Assembly: GCA_014762625.1 (NCBI GenBank)
Contig: JABURQ010000058.1
Coordinates: forward strand, 51,066-115,065
DNA length: 64,000 bases
Direction: 5' to 3'
DNA from: Planctomycetaceae bacterium
Lineage (GTDB): Bacteria > Planctomycetota > Planctomycetia > Planctomycetales > Planctomycetaceae
Shown in pieces: positions 40,901 to 53,088 of this stretch; position 1 is the first letter of the stretch; each line of letters starts with the position of its first letter. The notes beneath the pieces are model-generated. The model did not search any database. It had not been told where the DNA came from and saw nothing but the letters and a program-made list of their open reading frames with translations. The position numbers and the translations under genes were made by a program.

Positions 40901-42265
40901 ATGTTCGGCAAGCTGATCATGATCTTCCGGATTCCGGAACTGCGCAAGAAAATCTTTCTGACCCTCGCGCTGCTCGCAGTGTATCGCATGGGTTTTGCCA
41001 TCCCGTTGCCCTTTATCGATCAGGACGGCCTGGCTCGTGCGGTCGAAGACATCGAAGGGCAAGAGGGAGGCTTCGGACAGGTGATGCAGATCGTTGCGCT
41101 CTTCTCGGCCTCCAGTATCGGGAACAGTACGATCTTCGGTCTCGGCATCATGCCCTACATTTCCGCGTCGATTATCTTCCAACTGCTGGGAACGGTTTAT
41201 CCGCCTCTCGAAAAGTTGCAGAAGGAAGGGGAGTCGGGGCGTCGAAAGATTAATGAATATACGCGCTATGCGACCGTCGTGATCTGCCTGGGCCAATCTT
41301 TCTTCTGGATCAAGGGGCTCTCGGGGGGACAATTGATGGGAGAAAATCTGCTCATCGAGAAGTTCGACAGCTTTTATTATTACCTCATCGGAACAATTAC
41401 CATGACGGCGGGGACGGTCCTGCTGATGTGGATCGGCGAACAAATTGACGCGTACGGCATCGGAAACGGCATTTCGCTGTTGATTATGGCGGGAATTCTC
41501 GCCCGGATGCCGGCGGCGTTGATGGACATGCTGGCTCCCGCACTGACTCAAGGGGTTGCCATTGGAACCGATACCGGCGTCGATCGGCTGTTGCTGCTGT
41601 TGGCGTTGTTTGTGGGGATCATCATCTGGGTGATCGCGATTACTCAGGGACAGCGACGCATTCCAATTCAATCGGCGAAGCATCTGCGAGGTCGTCGCGT
41701 CGCCGGTGGTCAGCGTCAGTCGCTGCCATTGCGAGTCAATCAGGCGGGCGTGATGCCGATCATCTTCGCCTCCAGTCTGTTGTTATTCCCTTACTTCCTG
41801 TTCTCGCAACTGGCGAATTTCGCGATGTTCCGGGACGTCTACATCGTGCAGTTGCTCAATCGTGCGTTTGCGTCGCACGGTTACATTTACAATATGTTGT
41901 ACATTTTCCTGATCTACTTCTTCTGCTATTTCTGGACGACGATTACGTTCAATCCGAAGGACATTGCAGAAAACCTGAAAGATTACGGCAGTTTCATTCC
42001 CGGCTATCGTCCGGGAGCGAGAACGGCCGCCTATCTGGAACAGGTCATGACACGAATCACCTACGTCGGGGCTGCCTTCCTGGCCCTCGTGGCGGTGATT
42101 CCGACGGTTGTGGCCTCGATGATGAATATTCCTCCGATGGTGGCGAGCTTTTACGGGGGGACGGGACTACTGATCGTTGTGTCGGTCTGTCTCGACCTCG
42201 TGCAGAAGATCGACAGCCACCTGGTGATGCGAAACTATCCTGGTCTGCTGGATGCGGACGAGTAA
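40901..42265 (+). CDS. secY: Preprotein translocase subunit SecY
   Basis: 454 aa channel protein with ten membrane segments. FRIPELRKKIFLTLALLAVYR at the N-terminus, IMPYISASIIFQLL in segment 2, the GQRRIPIQSAKHL cytoplasmic loop and PGYRPGARTAAYLEQVMTRIT before segment 9 are hallmark sequences. Works with SecE (15264) and SecA. The usual neighbours adk, map and infA do not follow; a hairpin overlaps the stop codon. Confidence 0.97.
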   Translation: MFGKLIMIFRIPELRKKIFLTLALLAVYRMGFAIPLPFIDQDGLARAVEDIEGQEGGFGQVMQIVALFSASSIGNSTIFGLGIMPYISASIIFQLLGTVYPPLEKLQKEGESGRRKINEYTRYATVVICLGQSFFWIKGLSGGQLMGENLLIEKFDSFYYYLIGTITMTAGTVLLMWIGEQIDAYGIGNGISLLIMAGILARMPAALMDMLAPALTQGVAIGTDTGVDRLLLLLALFVGIIIWVIAITQGQRRIPIQSAKHLRGRRVAGGQRQSLPLRVNQAGVMPIIFASSLLLFPYFLFSQLANFAMFRDVYIVQLLNRAFASHGYIYNMLYIFLIYFFCYFWTTITFNPKDIAENLKDYGSFIPGYRPGARTAAYLEQVMTRITYVGAAFLALVAVIPTVVASMMNIPPMVASFYGGTGLLIVVSVCLDLVQKIDSHLVMRNYPGLLDADE

Positions 42266-42286
42266 ATCCAGCCTGTGGCTGGGTTT
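42264..42286 (+). terminator. Hairpin at the end of secY
   Basis: AAATCCAGCC / GGCTGGGTTT (one G-T pair) with a 3-base loop, overlapping the secY stop, followed by GCAAAC and not a T-run. It probably terminates or stabilises the spc transcript. Confidence 0.5.
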
Positions 42287-42429
42287 GCAAACTCTCAAGA
42301 GCCGATGCCAAAACTCGGACGACCGTTTCAGGAAGAAGCTGTCGAGTTGAGATTGCGAATTGAGAACGATTTCCGGGTTTCAGACGATCGTTTGAGTCGG
42401 GAATCTTCGTTGAAAAGCGTCTCGTTCGC

Positions 42430-42459
42430 TTGAGAGTCAGCCCTGTGGGCGGTTATACT
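42430..42459 (+). promoter_or_regulatory. Candidate promoter of the rpmJ-rpsM-rpsK-rpoA-rplQ unit
   Basis: TTGAGA, an 18-base spacer and TATACT, in the 284-base secY-rpmJ gap. The rest of that gap (42287-42429) holds nothing recognisable. The start near 42466 gives an 84-base leader. Confidence 0.6.
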
Positions 42460-42549
42460 GCTACGTTCCTGTTTTTGCGCCGAAAGTGCGTCTGTAAGAC
42501 GCTTTCACGCAAAGAGTTCGGGTGAAAAACCCGTTGTGGAAAGAGAAAC

Positions 42550-42663
42550 ATGAAAGTCCGATCGAGCGTTAAACGAATCTGTGAGAACTGCAAGGTGGTT
42601 CGTCGCAAAGGCAAGGTTTACGTCATTTGTAGTAATCCTCGTCATAAGCAACGACAAGGGTAA
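42550..42663 (+). CDS. rpmJ: 50S ribosomal protein L36
   Basis: 37 aa, too short for the ORF track. Reads [20 protein letters not shown], then [17 protein letters not shown]. The zinc-binding C-x2-C ... C ... H pattern of the C+ form is complete. First gene of the alpha-type operon, in place of the infA-rpmJ pair seen in many bacteria. Confidence 0.96.
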   Translation: MKVRSSVKRICENCKVVRRKGKVYVICSNPRHKQRQG

Positions 42664-42713
42664 TCCGCCGCCTCGTTCTCTATGAACAAATATTTTAAGC
42701 GAAAGAGTTGATC

Positions 42714-43100
42714 ATGCCGCGTTTACTCGGTGTCGACATTCCGAATGACAAGCCGGTTTATATCTCGCTGACCTACCTCTACGGAGTGGGGAATGCCCGG
42801 GCGATTGAGATCTGCAAAAAACTCTCGATCGATCCTCGCAAGCGAGCTTACGAACTGACCGACGACGAAGTCAGTATGTTGAACAACACCCTCGACAAGG
42901 AATACGAAGTCGAAGGTCAATTGCGTCGCATGGTGCAACAGGACATCGCGCGTCTGCGGGAGATTCAATCGTACCGCGGGTTGCGTCATCGTCGCAGCTT
43001 GCCGGTTCGCGGACAGCGCACCAAAACCAATGCCCGTACCCGGAAAGGTGTCAAGAAGACCGTGGCCGGTAAGAAGGGCGTGAAAGATATGCGACACTGA
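42714..43100 (+). CDS. rpsM: 30S ribosomal protein S13
   Basis: 128 aa from ATG 42714 (MPRLLGVDIPNDKPVYISL). Bridges 30S head to 50S and touches P-site tRNA. GVGNARAIEICKKLSIDP and GLRHRRSLPVRGQRTKTNAR are conserved; basic tail as expected. Confidence 0.97.
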   Translation: MPRLLGVDIPNDKPVYISLTYLYGVGNARAIEICKKLSIDPRKRAYELTDDEVSMLNNTLDKEYEVEGQLRRMVQQDIARLREIQSYRGLRHRRSLPVRGQRTKTNARTRKGVKKTVAGKKGVKDMRH

Positions 43101-43192
43101 TTTCGACGGGAGCCGGATAACGGATCCCGCGGATGTTTCGCAACGCAGATTATTTCCCATCAACACAACAGACAAAAATTGAGGTTGCCGGA

Positions 43193-43573
43193 GTGGCCAA
43201 AACCAAGAAAAAACGAGTACGTCGTAACGTGACGCGAGGCATCGCCCATATCAAGGCGACCTTCAACAACACGATCGTCACCATGTCCGACATGAACGGC
43301 GAAGTCCTCGCTTGGGCGACGGCAGGAAGTGTCGGCTTCAAGGGGAGCCGTAAAAGCACTCCGTTTGCCGCTCAGCGTGCGGCGGAGACGGTTGCCGAAC
43401 GTTCCGCAAAAATGGGAATGAAGGAAGTCGAAGTGAAGGTGAACGGTCCCGGTTCGGGACGCGAGTCGGCCATCACGGGCTTGCAGTCATCCGGTATTTC
43501 CGTCCGTTCGATTGAAGACGTGACTCCTCTGCCTCACAACGGATGCCGACCTCGCAAGCGTCGTCGCGTCTGA
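43193..43573 (+). CDS. rpsK: 30S ribosomal protein S11
   Basis: 126 aa from GTG 43193 with GAGG upstream; the first 20 residues of the track ORF are leader. Lines the platform near the mRNA exit. [42 protein letters not shown] and [18 protein letters not shown] are signatures. rpoA follows directly; the usual rpsD gene between them is absent. Confidence 0.97.
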   Translation: MAKTKKKRVRRNVTRGIAHIKATFNNTIVTMSDMNGEVLAWATAGSVGFKGSRKSTPFAAQRAAETVAERSAKMGMKEVEVKVNGPGSGRESAITGLQSSGISVRSIEDVTPLPHNGCRPRKRRRV

Positions 43574-43702
43574 TTTGAGTTTCAAGACACAACCGGTTCG
43601 CCGGTAAGAACGATGGCCGGACTCGTGTTCGGTCATCAGCTGATGATGGGTCCAGAAAGCCCTGGTAGCGAGCGACCTGATCATTTTTCGGAGAAGAAAA
43701 CC

Positions 43703-44707
43703 ATGCGTATTCGTTGGAGAGGCTTGGAGCTTCCGAGCCGGATTGTTCCCAATCAGGAACAAAATGACAATTACTTCGGTCGCTTTACGGCCGAACCGTT
43801 CGAACGCGGCTTCGGGGCCACCGTCGGCAACAGCCTGCGTCGTATTTTGTTGTCCAGCCTCGAAGGTTCCGCGGTCACCCGTGCGAAGATTCAGGGCGTA
43901 CAACACGAATTTTCGACCATTCCCGGCGTTGTGGAAGATGTGACTCACATCTGCCTCAACCTGAAGTCGATCGTCGTGAAAAATCACTCCTCATCCTCCA
44001 AGACGATTCGGATTGAAAAACACGAACGTGGTGTGGTGACGGGAGCCGATATCATCACCGACGATCAAATCGAAGTGATCAACAAAGATCTGGTGATCGC
44101 GACGTTGACAGATGATGTCCCGTTCATTGTCGAAATGACCGTCGAAAATGGTCGTGGCTTCGTCAAAGCCGACGATCATTCCGAAGGTGAGACCGAAGTC
44201 GGCATCATCCCGCTCGACGCCGCCTACAGTCCCGTTACGCGAGTTCGTTACGCGATTGAAGAAACACGCGTCGGTCAACGCACCAACTACGACAAACTGA
44301 ATCTCGACATCTGGACGAACGGCACGGTCAAGCCGGAGATGGCGCTCGTTGAAGCGGCCAAGATTCTCCGTAAACACCTCAACCCGTTCATCACTTATCG
44401 CGAGCCGGGTCCGGAAATGTCTCCGGAAGCGAGCCTCAAGCGATTGTCCGAGGAAACCGGTTACGCGCCGCTCGATGTTGAACTCGAAGAAAAACTCAAT
44501 CAATCACTGGCCGAGTTGAATCTTTCCGTCCGCGCGACGAACTGTCTCGAATCGGAAGGCATCAACACCGTTCGCGATCTCGTCGGACGGAGCGAAGACG
44601 CTTTGCTCCAGGTTCGCAACTTTGGTGAAACCACTCTCACCGAAGTCCAGGAGCGACTCGGTTCCATTGGATTGCGTCTCGGGATGAAAGTTTCGAGTCA
44701 GCAATAA
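43703..44707 (+). CDS. rpoA: RNA polymerase alpha subunit
   Basis: 334 aa from ATG 43703 (GGAGAAG upstream); a start at 43613 would add 30 atypical residues. N-terminal dimerisation domain: [24 protein letters not shown] and the [22 protein letters not shown] block. C-terminal domain with two helix-hairpin-helix units ([39 protein letters not shown]), which binds UP elements such as the one proposed before the rRNA operon at the right edge. Confidence 0.97.
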   Translation: MRIRWRGLELPSRIVPNQEQNDNYFGRFTAEPFERGFGATVGNSLRRILLSSLEGSAVTRAKIQGVQHEFSTIPGVVEDVTHICLNLKSIVVKNHSSSSKTIRIEKHERGVVTGADIITDDQIEVINKDLVIATLTDDVPFIVEMTVENGRGFVKADDHSEGETEVGIIPLDAAYSPVTRVRYAIEETRVGQRTNYDKLNLDIWTNGTVKPEMALVEAAKILRKHLNPFITYREPGPEMSPEASLKRLSEETGYAPLDVELEEKLNQSLAELNLSVRATNCLESEGINTVRDLVGRSEDALLQVRNFGETTLTEVQERLGSIGLRLGMKVSSQQ

Positions 44708-44766
44708 AACCTGACAATCATTTTTGACAAGACGGGTGCTGCGGCACCTTATGTTGGACAAGAACA

Positions 44767-45507
44767 ATGCGACATCGTCTTAAAGGTAGAAAACTCGGAC
44801 GCAACGGTTCACACCGGAAAGCCATGTTCCAGAACATGGCTTGCAGTCTGATCAAATCATTGCGCGTCGATGAGGATGAACCGAACGTTCCTCGTAACCC
44901 TGGGCGAATCGTCACCACCGTGGCCAAAGCCAAAGAGTTGCGTCCGTTCGTCGAAAAACTGATCACGCTGGCGCGCAAGTCGCTCGCTCACGAGCAAAAC
45001 GCCGAGCAGTACGCCACTTCCGCCGAAAAGAACTCGTCGGAATGGAAGTCCTGGCGGGAATCGGATCAATGGCAGCAGTGGGCGCAGGCGATGGCTCCCG
45101 CCGTCAGCTTACGTCGTCGAGCATTCGCTCTGCTCCGAGACAATGAAGCCGTTGACATTCTGTTCGATGAACTTCGGGAACGATTCGCCGACCGTCCGGG
45201 TGGCTACACTCGCATCGTCAGGCTGGCGGAAGTTCGTTTGGGAGACGCCGGTCAGAAGGCGATGATCGAATTCGTAGGTGAGAATGACCGAGTGCAGACG
45301 ACTCGTCAGGCTCCCATGGTCGTCGAAGATGAGGCTCCCGAAGAAGAAGCCGTCGCCACCGAAGAGGAGACTACCGCAGAGGAAGCCGTTGAAGAGGCTG
45401 CGGCGGAAGCCTCTGAAGGCGATGCCGAAGAGACCGCCGAGGCTGCGGAAGCGGACGCTTCTGAGGAATCGGAAGAGGCCGAAGACGAAGAGAAGAAAGA
45501 GGAATAG
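44767..45507 (+). CDS. rplQ: 50S ribosomal protein L17 with long acidic C-terminal tail
   Basis: 246 aa, about twice the usual length. Residues 1-70 are normal L17 ([20 protein letters not shown], then [24 protein letters not shown]). A ~40-residue insertion ([20 protein letters not shown] region) precedes the usual end ([26 protein letters not shown]). The last ~60 residues are almost only Glu, Ala, Asp, Thr and Ser. The tail would hang off the tunnel-exit side of the ribosome; its role is unknown. Last gene of the ribosomal cluster, followed by a strong terminator. Confidence 0.95.
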   Translation: MRHRLKGRKLGRNGSHRKAMFQNMACSLIKSLRVDEDEPNVPRNPGRIVTTVAKAKELRPFVEKLITLARKSLAHEQNAEQYATSAEKNSSEWKSWRESDQWQQWAQAMAPAVSLRRRAFALLRDNEAVDILFDELRERFADRPGGYTRIVRLAEVRLGDAGQKAMIEFVGENDRVQTTRQAPMVVEDEAPEEEAVATEEETTAEEAVEEAAAEASEGDAEETAEAAEADASEESEEAEDEEKKEE

Positions 45508-45564
45508 TTCTCCGGACATCTCGCGTCGGGAAAGGCCTTCCCGCATTACGCTACAACAACTATC

Positions 45565-45593
45565 ATGCTCTCCGTTCGCGGAGAGCATTTTTT
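45565..45593 (+). terminator. Intrinsic terminator of the alpha operon
   Basis: Perfect 10-bp stem ATGCTCTCCG/CGGAGAGCAT capped by a TTCG tetraloop and followed by six T. Ends the ribosomal protein cluster. Confidence 0.9.
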
Positions 45594-45676
45594 ATGCGCT
45601 CCAGGCATCCCCTGTGTGCTCGCGCACGCGGTTCGAGAGAGTGTCCGACGTCAGGTCAACTGAAAGACATTCACGG

Positions 45677-46294
45677 ATGAATCCGTCCTTACCCCATCCT
45701 TCCCACAGTCCGGGACCGTTCGACTTCAGTCGTGCGATGTGGCTGTTATGTCACGACATTACGCAGAGGATGGAAGAGTTCTCCCACATTCGGATGCCGG
45801 AAGTCGCTGTGTCGTTCGCCCAGGCACGCCGAAAAGTGACCTGGGGGCTGCAAGCGAAGCTGACGCCGATGCGATTTGAAGCGGGCACGCTGACGACGCA
45901 TCGCGCGGGTCGCGAATGGACCGTCCAGCGTCTCTATCGCGGCGAGCACGAGATGCTTTACATACTGACGTTCTATCTGCCGCGTTTTCTCGAGACTCCG
46001 TTTGAGGAAAAACTGACGACCGTTTTTCACGAGTTGTATCACATCAGTCCATTGTTCGACGGCGACATCCGGCGATTGGAAGGTCGCTATCACGTCCACT
46101 CGCATTCCCAGGAAGAATACGATCGGGAGATGGCGGTCTTCGCTCGGCAATGGCTCAACAAAAAGCCCCCCAAAGAACTCTACAGCTTTCTGCGTTCGAG
46201 GTTTTCAACGCTCCATCGGAAGTATCGCGGGGTCATGGGATTACAGATTCCGATCCCGAAGTTGATCCCAGTGCCGAACTCCCGCCGGGCGTGA
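45677..46294 (+). CDS. Putative metallopeptidase (HELYH motif)
   Basis: 205 aa from ATG 45677. The track ORF (338 aa) runs back into the opposite-phase shadow of the rplQ acidic tail and gives an implausible Arg/Lys-rich start, so it was trimmed. The domain reads MRFEAGTLTTHRAGREWTV, then TVFHELYHISPLFDGDIRR with an HExxH zinc motif, then a downstream Glu/His cluster (HVHSHSQEEYDREM) that could supply the third ligand. It resembles the small putative phage-type metallopeptidase family of planctomycetes. No signal peptide, so probably cytoplasmic. A second in-frame Met 15 codons later is the alternative start. The substrate is unknown. Confidence 0.7.
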   Translation: MNPSLPHPSHSPGPFDFSRAMWLLCHDITQRMEEFSHIRMPEVAVSFAQARRKVTWGLQAKLTPMRFEAGTLTTHRAGREWTVQRLYRGEHEMLYILTFYLPRFLETPFEEKLTTVFHELYHISPLFDGDIRRLEGRYHVHSHSQEEYDREMAVFARQWLNKKPPKELYSFLRSRFSTLHRKYRGVMGLQIPIPKLIPVPNSRRA

Positions 46295-46397
46295 ACCTTG
46301 TTCTTCTGGAGCCGAGGAAGAAAACTGCTTGGATTCCCACCTTCGCTTCGCGTTAGAATGTCGAGTGTTCGCTGATATTCTCAAAGGGATGCTCACT

Positions 46398-47141
46398 ATG
46401 TTGCGATTCATGACGTTTTTCGTTGTTGCTCTGATGACGATCACCATTCCACCGACGCTCTCCGCCGCAGAACCCGATCTGGTGTTTCTCCTGATCGGCC
46501 AATCGAATATGGCGGGCAGGGCACCGCTGGAAGCCGAAGACAAAACACCGATTGAGGGTGTGATGCTGTTGAATGCCGATGGGACCTGGGAAGCCGCGAA
46601 CAACCCCCTCAATCGTTATGCCACCGACCGCAAGAAGATCTCGATGCAACGTCTGGGCCCCGGTGACGGTTTTGCCAGAACCCTCCACGAAGCGATGCCG
46701 GACAAAACGATCGGCTTGATCGTGAACGCCCGCGGCGGAACGAAGATTGATGAATGGGTTCCCGGCAAACCGCTCTACGATCACACAATTGCACGCATCA
46801 ACAAGCTGGACAAGAAGCCCGATTTTGCCAGCGTCATCTGGCATCAGGGAGAAGGAAACGCCACCGATCCCGAGTATCTCCCCAAGCTCGTCGCACTGGT
46901 GAAGAATCTTCGTCGCGATCTGAAACAGCCCGATTTACTCTTTGTGGCGGGAGAAGTTTACGGCGAGAAACCGGTAAACGGTCGCATGCAGAAACTGCCG
47001 ACAAAACTCGACGGCACAGCCGTCGTCAGCGCGTCGGAATTGACGGTCTTTGACGGCGTCCATTTCGATCGCGACAGCCAGAAAACCCTCGGCAGTCGTT
47101 ATGCGAAAGCGTGGTTGAAGTTACACGCTCCCGCCAAATAA
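46398..47141 (+). CDS. Secreted SASA-type (sialate O-acetylesterase-like) esterase
   Basis: 247 aa. The start at 46398 is favoured by AAAGGGA 8 bases upstream and by the signal peptide it produces (LRFMTFFVVALMTITIPPTLSA). SGNH/SASA blocks: LLIGQSNMAGR with the catalytic Ser, IVNARGGTKIDEWV, WHQGEGNAT, and the C-terminal DGVHFD with the catalytic Asp-x-x-His. The family removes acetyl groups from sugars, including xylan-type side chains and sialic acid. Stands alone; the next gene is convergent. The family is well recognised; the natural substrate is not. Confidence 0.88.
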   Translation: MLRFMTFFVVALMTITIPPTLSAAEPDLVFLLIGQSNMAGRAPLEAEDKTPIEGVMLLNADGTWEAANNPLNRYATDRKKISMQRLGPGDGFARTLHEAMPDKTIGLIVNARGGTKIDEWVPGKPLYDHTIARINKLDKKPDFASVIWHQGEGNATDPEYLPKLVALVKNLRRDLKQPDLLFVAGEVYGEKPVNGRMQKLPTKLDGTAVVSASELTVFDGVHFDRDSQKTLGSRYAKAWLKLHAPAK

Positions 47142-47146
47142 TGAAT

Positions 47147-47917
47147 TCATTGTTGATGCATCTGCCGACAGATCAGCAGATGAAAGAGCGTGTGTCGACG
47201 GAGCGATTCCGGGGAATCGAATTGATAGTGGTTCAGTAGGCCGTGATTCGTGAAGGCGCGCGCAGCGGGAGTGAGATAAAGGTCGCGTGCTTGCGCGAGG
47301 ATATCATCGACGAACAGTCGAAAGTTGGCGGTCGCTGAGGTCGTTTTCCGATCTTCGAGGTAGGCGTAGTTCATCTCGTTCTGGTTGATGAGATAAACGC
47401 GAAACGGATTTTCGGCGATCAGATACGCTTCCGCTCCCATCATGGAAGGGAGATCCACTTTGGTCGTTCGCGGTCCGGCGGATGGATGAACGAGAGTCTG
47501 GTTTTCGACTTCGCGATGCGACTTTTCCGTGGGCAGCGCGCCGATACTGAGCAACTCCAGATCACCATACGGAATCGTAGTCTCGATGTTGCCCTGCAGG
47601 TCGAAAATCTCGAAGCCTTCATCCGCGCAAGCGGCGTGATGTAAGTGAATCGGTTTGGAGAGATTGGGAATCTCGTCGGCGGCGATTCGGATCGCGTAGC
47701 CTTCGACATCGTGGAGGCGTTGGCAAAGCTTCTCGGCCAGTTCCTGCGGGACCGCGTTCGGAATCAGCCCTGGCAGATTGTGTTGGAGAATCCGGGCGTC
47801 CACTTTGTTGAGGTCGAGCTCTTCCGTCAGGATCGTCGTCAGATCGGCGGGATCTTCCGGAACCGAGAGAATCAGGACGCGGTAGAGGGGGATCAGATTT
47901 TGGTTGCTGTCAGACAA
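47147..47917 (-). CDS. Conserved hypothetical protein, TTG start
   Basis: 256 aa. The track start at 47953 has no ribosome site. AAGGAG is placed 6-7 bases before a TTG at 47917, giving MSDSNQNLIPLYRVL, so TTG is the probable start. No signal peptide. Residues ~20-85 (LDLNKVDARILQHNLPGLIP ... AEKLCQRLHDVEGYAIRI) vaguely follow the L7/L12-CTD/ClpS-like helix pattern, and the second half has no known domain. No membrane segment. The function is unknown. Convergent with the esterase gene. Confidence 0.65.
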   Translation of the reverse strand: MSDSNQNLIPLYRVLILSVPEDPADLTTILTEELDLNKVDARILQHNLPGLIPNAVPQELAEKLCQRLHDVEGYAIRIAADEIPNLSKPIHLHHAACADEGFEIFDLQGNIETTIPYGDLELLSIGALPTEKSHREVENQTLVHPSAGPRTTKVDLPSMMGAEAYLIAENPFRVYLINQNEMNYAYLEDRKTTSATANFRLFVDDILAQARDLYLTPAARAFTNHGLLNHYQFDSPESLRRHTLFHLLICRQMHQQ

Positions 47918-48318
47918 GGTCGTCTCCTTCCGGGGCGGCGATCTGGAACTCAAGTCATTTCATCATAGCGTGCGGACAGGCCGTGGGAAAATTCGGATAG
48001 TTGGAATTTGCAGCGACCGGTCCTAGGATTTGCCGACTTTCCCGTACTGTGCTTAGACGCCTTGTTCGAGGGCATTGCGATCCAGGTGAGAAGTGCCTCC
48101 CCCATGATGAGATCGTCTGACTCATTGCAGGAAACGTCGTAATTCCAGTCGAGTTCCGGCCGGAAACGGTCCCCTCGCTTGAATCTCGCGGGCATCCCGG
48201 TACCCTTGAGAAAATTTGCGCTTTGCGGAGCAGTTCCTCCGCCGATAACGGCGGGGATCGACCGCAATTCCGTCAACGGAAATCATAGCCAGGATTCAGG
48301 TTAGGGAGATCGGCCCAC
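47918..48318. other. Divergent intergenic region before carB
   Basis: 401 bases with no convincing gene; a 108-codon minus-strand ORF here has no ribosome site or family match. A CCGCCG/CGGCGG hairpin with an ATAA loop lies at 48239-48254, 65 bases before carB. A TATGAT box (47962-47967, minus strand) could be the -10 of the gene at 47147, but no good -35 was found. Confidence 0.4.
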
Positions 48319-51577
<3,259 letters not shown>

Positions 51578-51579
<2 letters not shown>

Positions 51580-51603
51580 GCGTTTTGGTGGTGAAAAACG
51601 CTT
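51578..51603 (+). terminator. Hairpin terminator of carB
   Basis: AAGCGTTTT / AAAACGCTT, 9-bp stem with an 8-base loop, overlapping the stop codon. A second smaller stem (CTTTGC/GCAAAG, 51601-51620) follows directly, then A-rich sequence. It lacks a strong T-run. Confidence 0.55.
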
Positions 51604-51920
51604 TGCTTTGGTCCGCAAAGTGAAAAAAAATAAATTGAGACAGAGTCTCAGTTTGCCAGAACCCCTAGGGAATGAACGTTTTGTGATCTTTCTGTGAAGA
51701 GACCGGCTCGGTAGGTCCTGAAATTCCGATTTTCCATCTTGCCGGGAAGCATCAGGACCTATACATTCCGAATTGTCGTTGCCCGCTGTATATCCAGTAG
51801 CTCACCGAGTTATGCCGATTCCGGCATTTTGGGACACCGTGACGCTCATCTCGGTTCGATTCGAACCATTCGGTCTTCCATCCACTCACTGACAATTCGT
51901 TTGACTCAGGAGATCGGGCC
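51604..51920. other. Intergenic region after carB
   Basis: About 317 bases with two further short inverted repeats (CTTTGC/GCAAAG and GAGAC/GTCTC at ~51638) but no gene, promoter or RNA that I recognise. Confidence 0.4.
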
Positions 51921-52484
51921 ATGACGACGCCTTCCGTCAGAGTTTCTATCTTGCGCATTATTTGTGTCGCTTCGGTGCTTAGCCTCGGCATGGGGTGGAT
52001 CGGCCACCGCATTCACGAATCGCTTCAGTCGGCAGAGATCGAGGTCAGGAACGACTGGCCGACCGCACTTCCCAAAGAGGCGAACCGCGTTCGCGCTTTC
52101 AACGGGATGTCGATGGTCGCTCCCGTCGGCTGGTTTTCCACCATTGCCGAAGATTCCATCGAAGTGGAAGCTCCGGGAACGGATCTTTGCCGCAGTAAGT
52201 TTCGAATTGAAGCAGTCAAAGATCCCTATAAACACCAGCGCCCCTTGCCGCGAACCAGCCTGTTTCAGGAGGGACACGCCTGCGTTAAAATTCTGCACGT
52301 CAAAACGACGCCGACGGATCCCTTCATCCACGAAGCAAAAGTCATTGTGGAGCGAGAAGGCTCTCTGTACGAGCTCACCTTCTCCACTTACAAACACTTT
52401 ACCGGTCATATCCCGGGACGCATCTGGAATTATTTCGAGACGTTCGAACAAGCCGACAAAACATTAACGGCCATGAGAGACTAG
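51921..52484 (+). CDS. Hypothetical protein with N-terminal membrane anchor
   Basis: 187 aa, GGAGATCGGGCC before the ATG. One hydrophobic segment at residues ~9-27 (LRIICVASVLSLGMGWIG) without a clear cleavage site, then a mixed alpha/beta domain with FNGMSMVAPVGWFSTIAED and a Cys pair that could form a disulfide (TDLCRSKF ... GHACVKIL). The fold resembles small secreted domains that bind membrane or lipid (PsbP/LpqN-like), but this is only an impression. The function is unknown. Confidence 0.65.
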   Translation: MTTPSVRVSILRIICVASVLSLGMGWIGHRIHESLQSAEIEVRNDWPTALPKEANRVRAFNGMSMVAPVGWFSTIAEDSIEVEAPGTDLCRSKFRIEAVKDPYKHQRPLPRTSLFQEGHACVKILHVKTTPTDPFIHEAKVIVEREGSLYELTFSTYKHFTGHIPGRIWNYFETFEQADKTLTAMRD

Positions 52485-52568
52485 ATCGCGTCCAGCGTAG
52501 ACGTAACGCCAATTTCTCGCCTGGGTCAACAGTCTGTGAGGAAGCCTTTTCGCGCTGAAAGTGCTTTC

Positions 52569-52910
52569 TTACGGACTGTGCGGCGAGCTCTGCCAATCTG
52601 GAGCTTTCAGTTCCCGTAAGACAGCATACAACAGTGCCCCCCAGGCCGCCGCGTTCGGCAGCGAAAACGTCAGGTACAGCGTTAGCATCCGCTGCTCGGC
52701 GGAGAGCGGAAACACTTCCAGGTACAGGCTAATCTCGGGAGCGTACAGTACCGCCGCGCGTCGAAACCCTGCCAGCAACATCGCCAGACCGATCCAGACC
52801 GCGGTCCCCGGCTTTCGGCTCGACCAGTAGAAGCAGATCACGCCGCCCACGCTCCAGACGAGAAATTCGGGAATCGACGCGAGCATGTTGTATGTCTGAA
52901 AGGTGTCCAT
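52569..52910 (-). CDS. Small hypothetical membrane protein
   Basis: 113 aa with three predicted membrane segments (IPEFLVWSVGGVICFYW, TAVWIGLAMLLAGFRRAAVL, LTLYLTFSLPNAAAWGALLY). No motif recognised. It is convergent with the preceding gene; the region 52911-53088 upstream is a divergent intergenic stretch without other features. Confidence 0.55.
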   Translation of the reverse strand: MDTFQTYNMLASIPEFLVWSVGGVICFYWSSRKPGTAVWIGLAMLLAGFRRAAVLYAPEISLYLEVFPLSAEQRMLTLYLTFSLPNAAAWGALLYAVLRELKAPDWQSSPHSP

Positions 52911-53088
52911 CGGGCGGCCTGTGCAATTGGAATCTGAAATCGTTCGTCATTTCTCCATCATAGACGATTCCCGACCAGATTCCTCAAACGGGGGATGTTT
53001 CTTCGCAGGAGACACGGTCGAGTTTTTTCAAGATCCGATGAGCGCCAAACTGCGTTGACTCTTGGAACCACGTTTATTGAGAGTTTTG

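Noticed and set aside
45278-45676. Arg/Lys-rich upstream part of the 338-aa ORF over the L17 tail
   Set aside because: It is the +1-frame shadow of GAA/GAG/GCC-rich codons in the acidic tail of rplQ; the metallopeptidase-like domain starts later at 45677.
47950-48276. 108-aa minus-strand ORF upstream of carB
   Set aside because: No ribosome site and no conserved pattern; it starts in the region expected to hold promoters.
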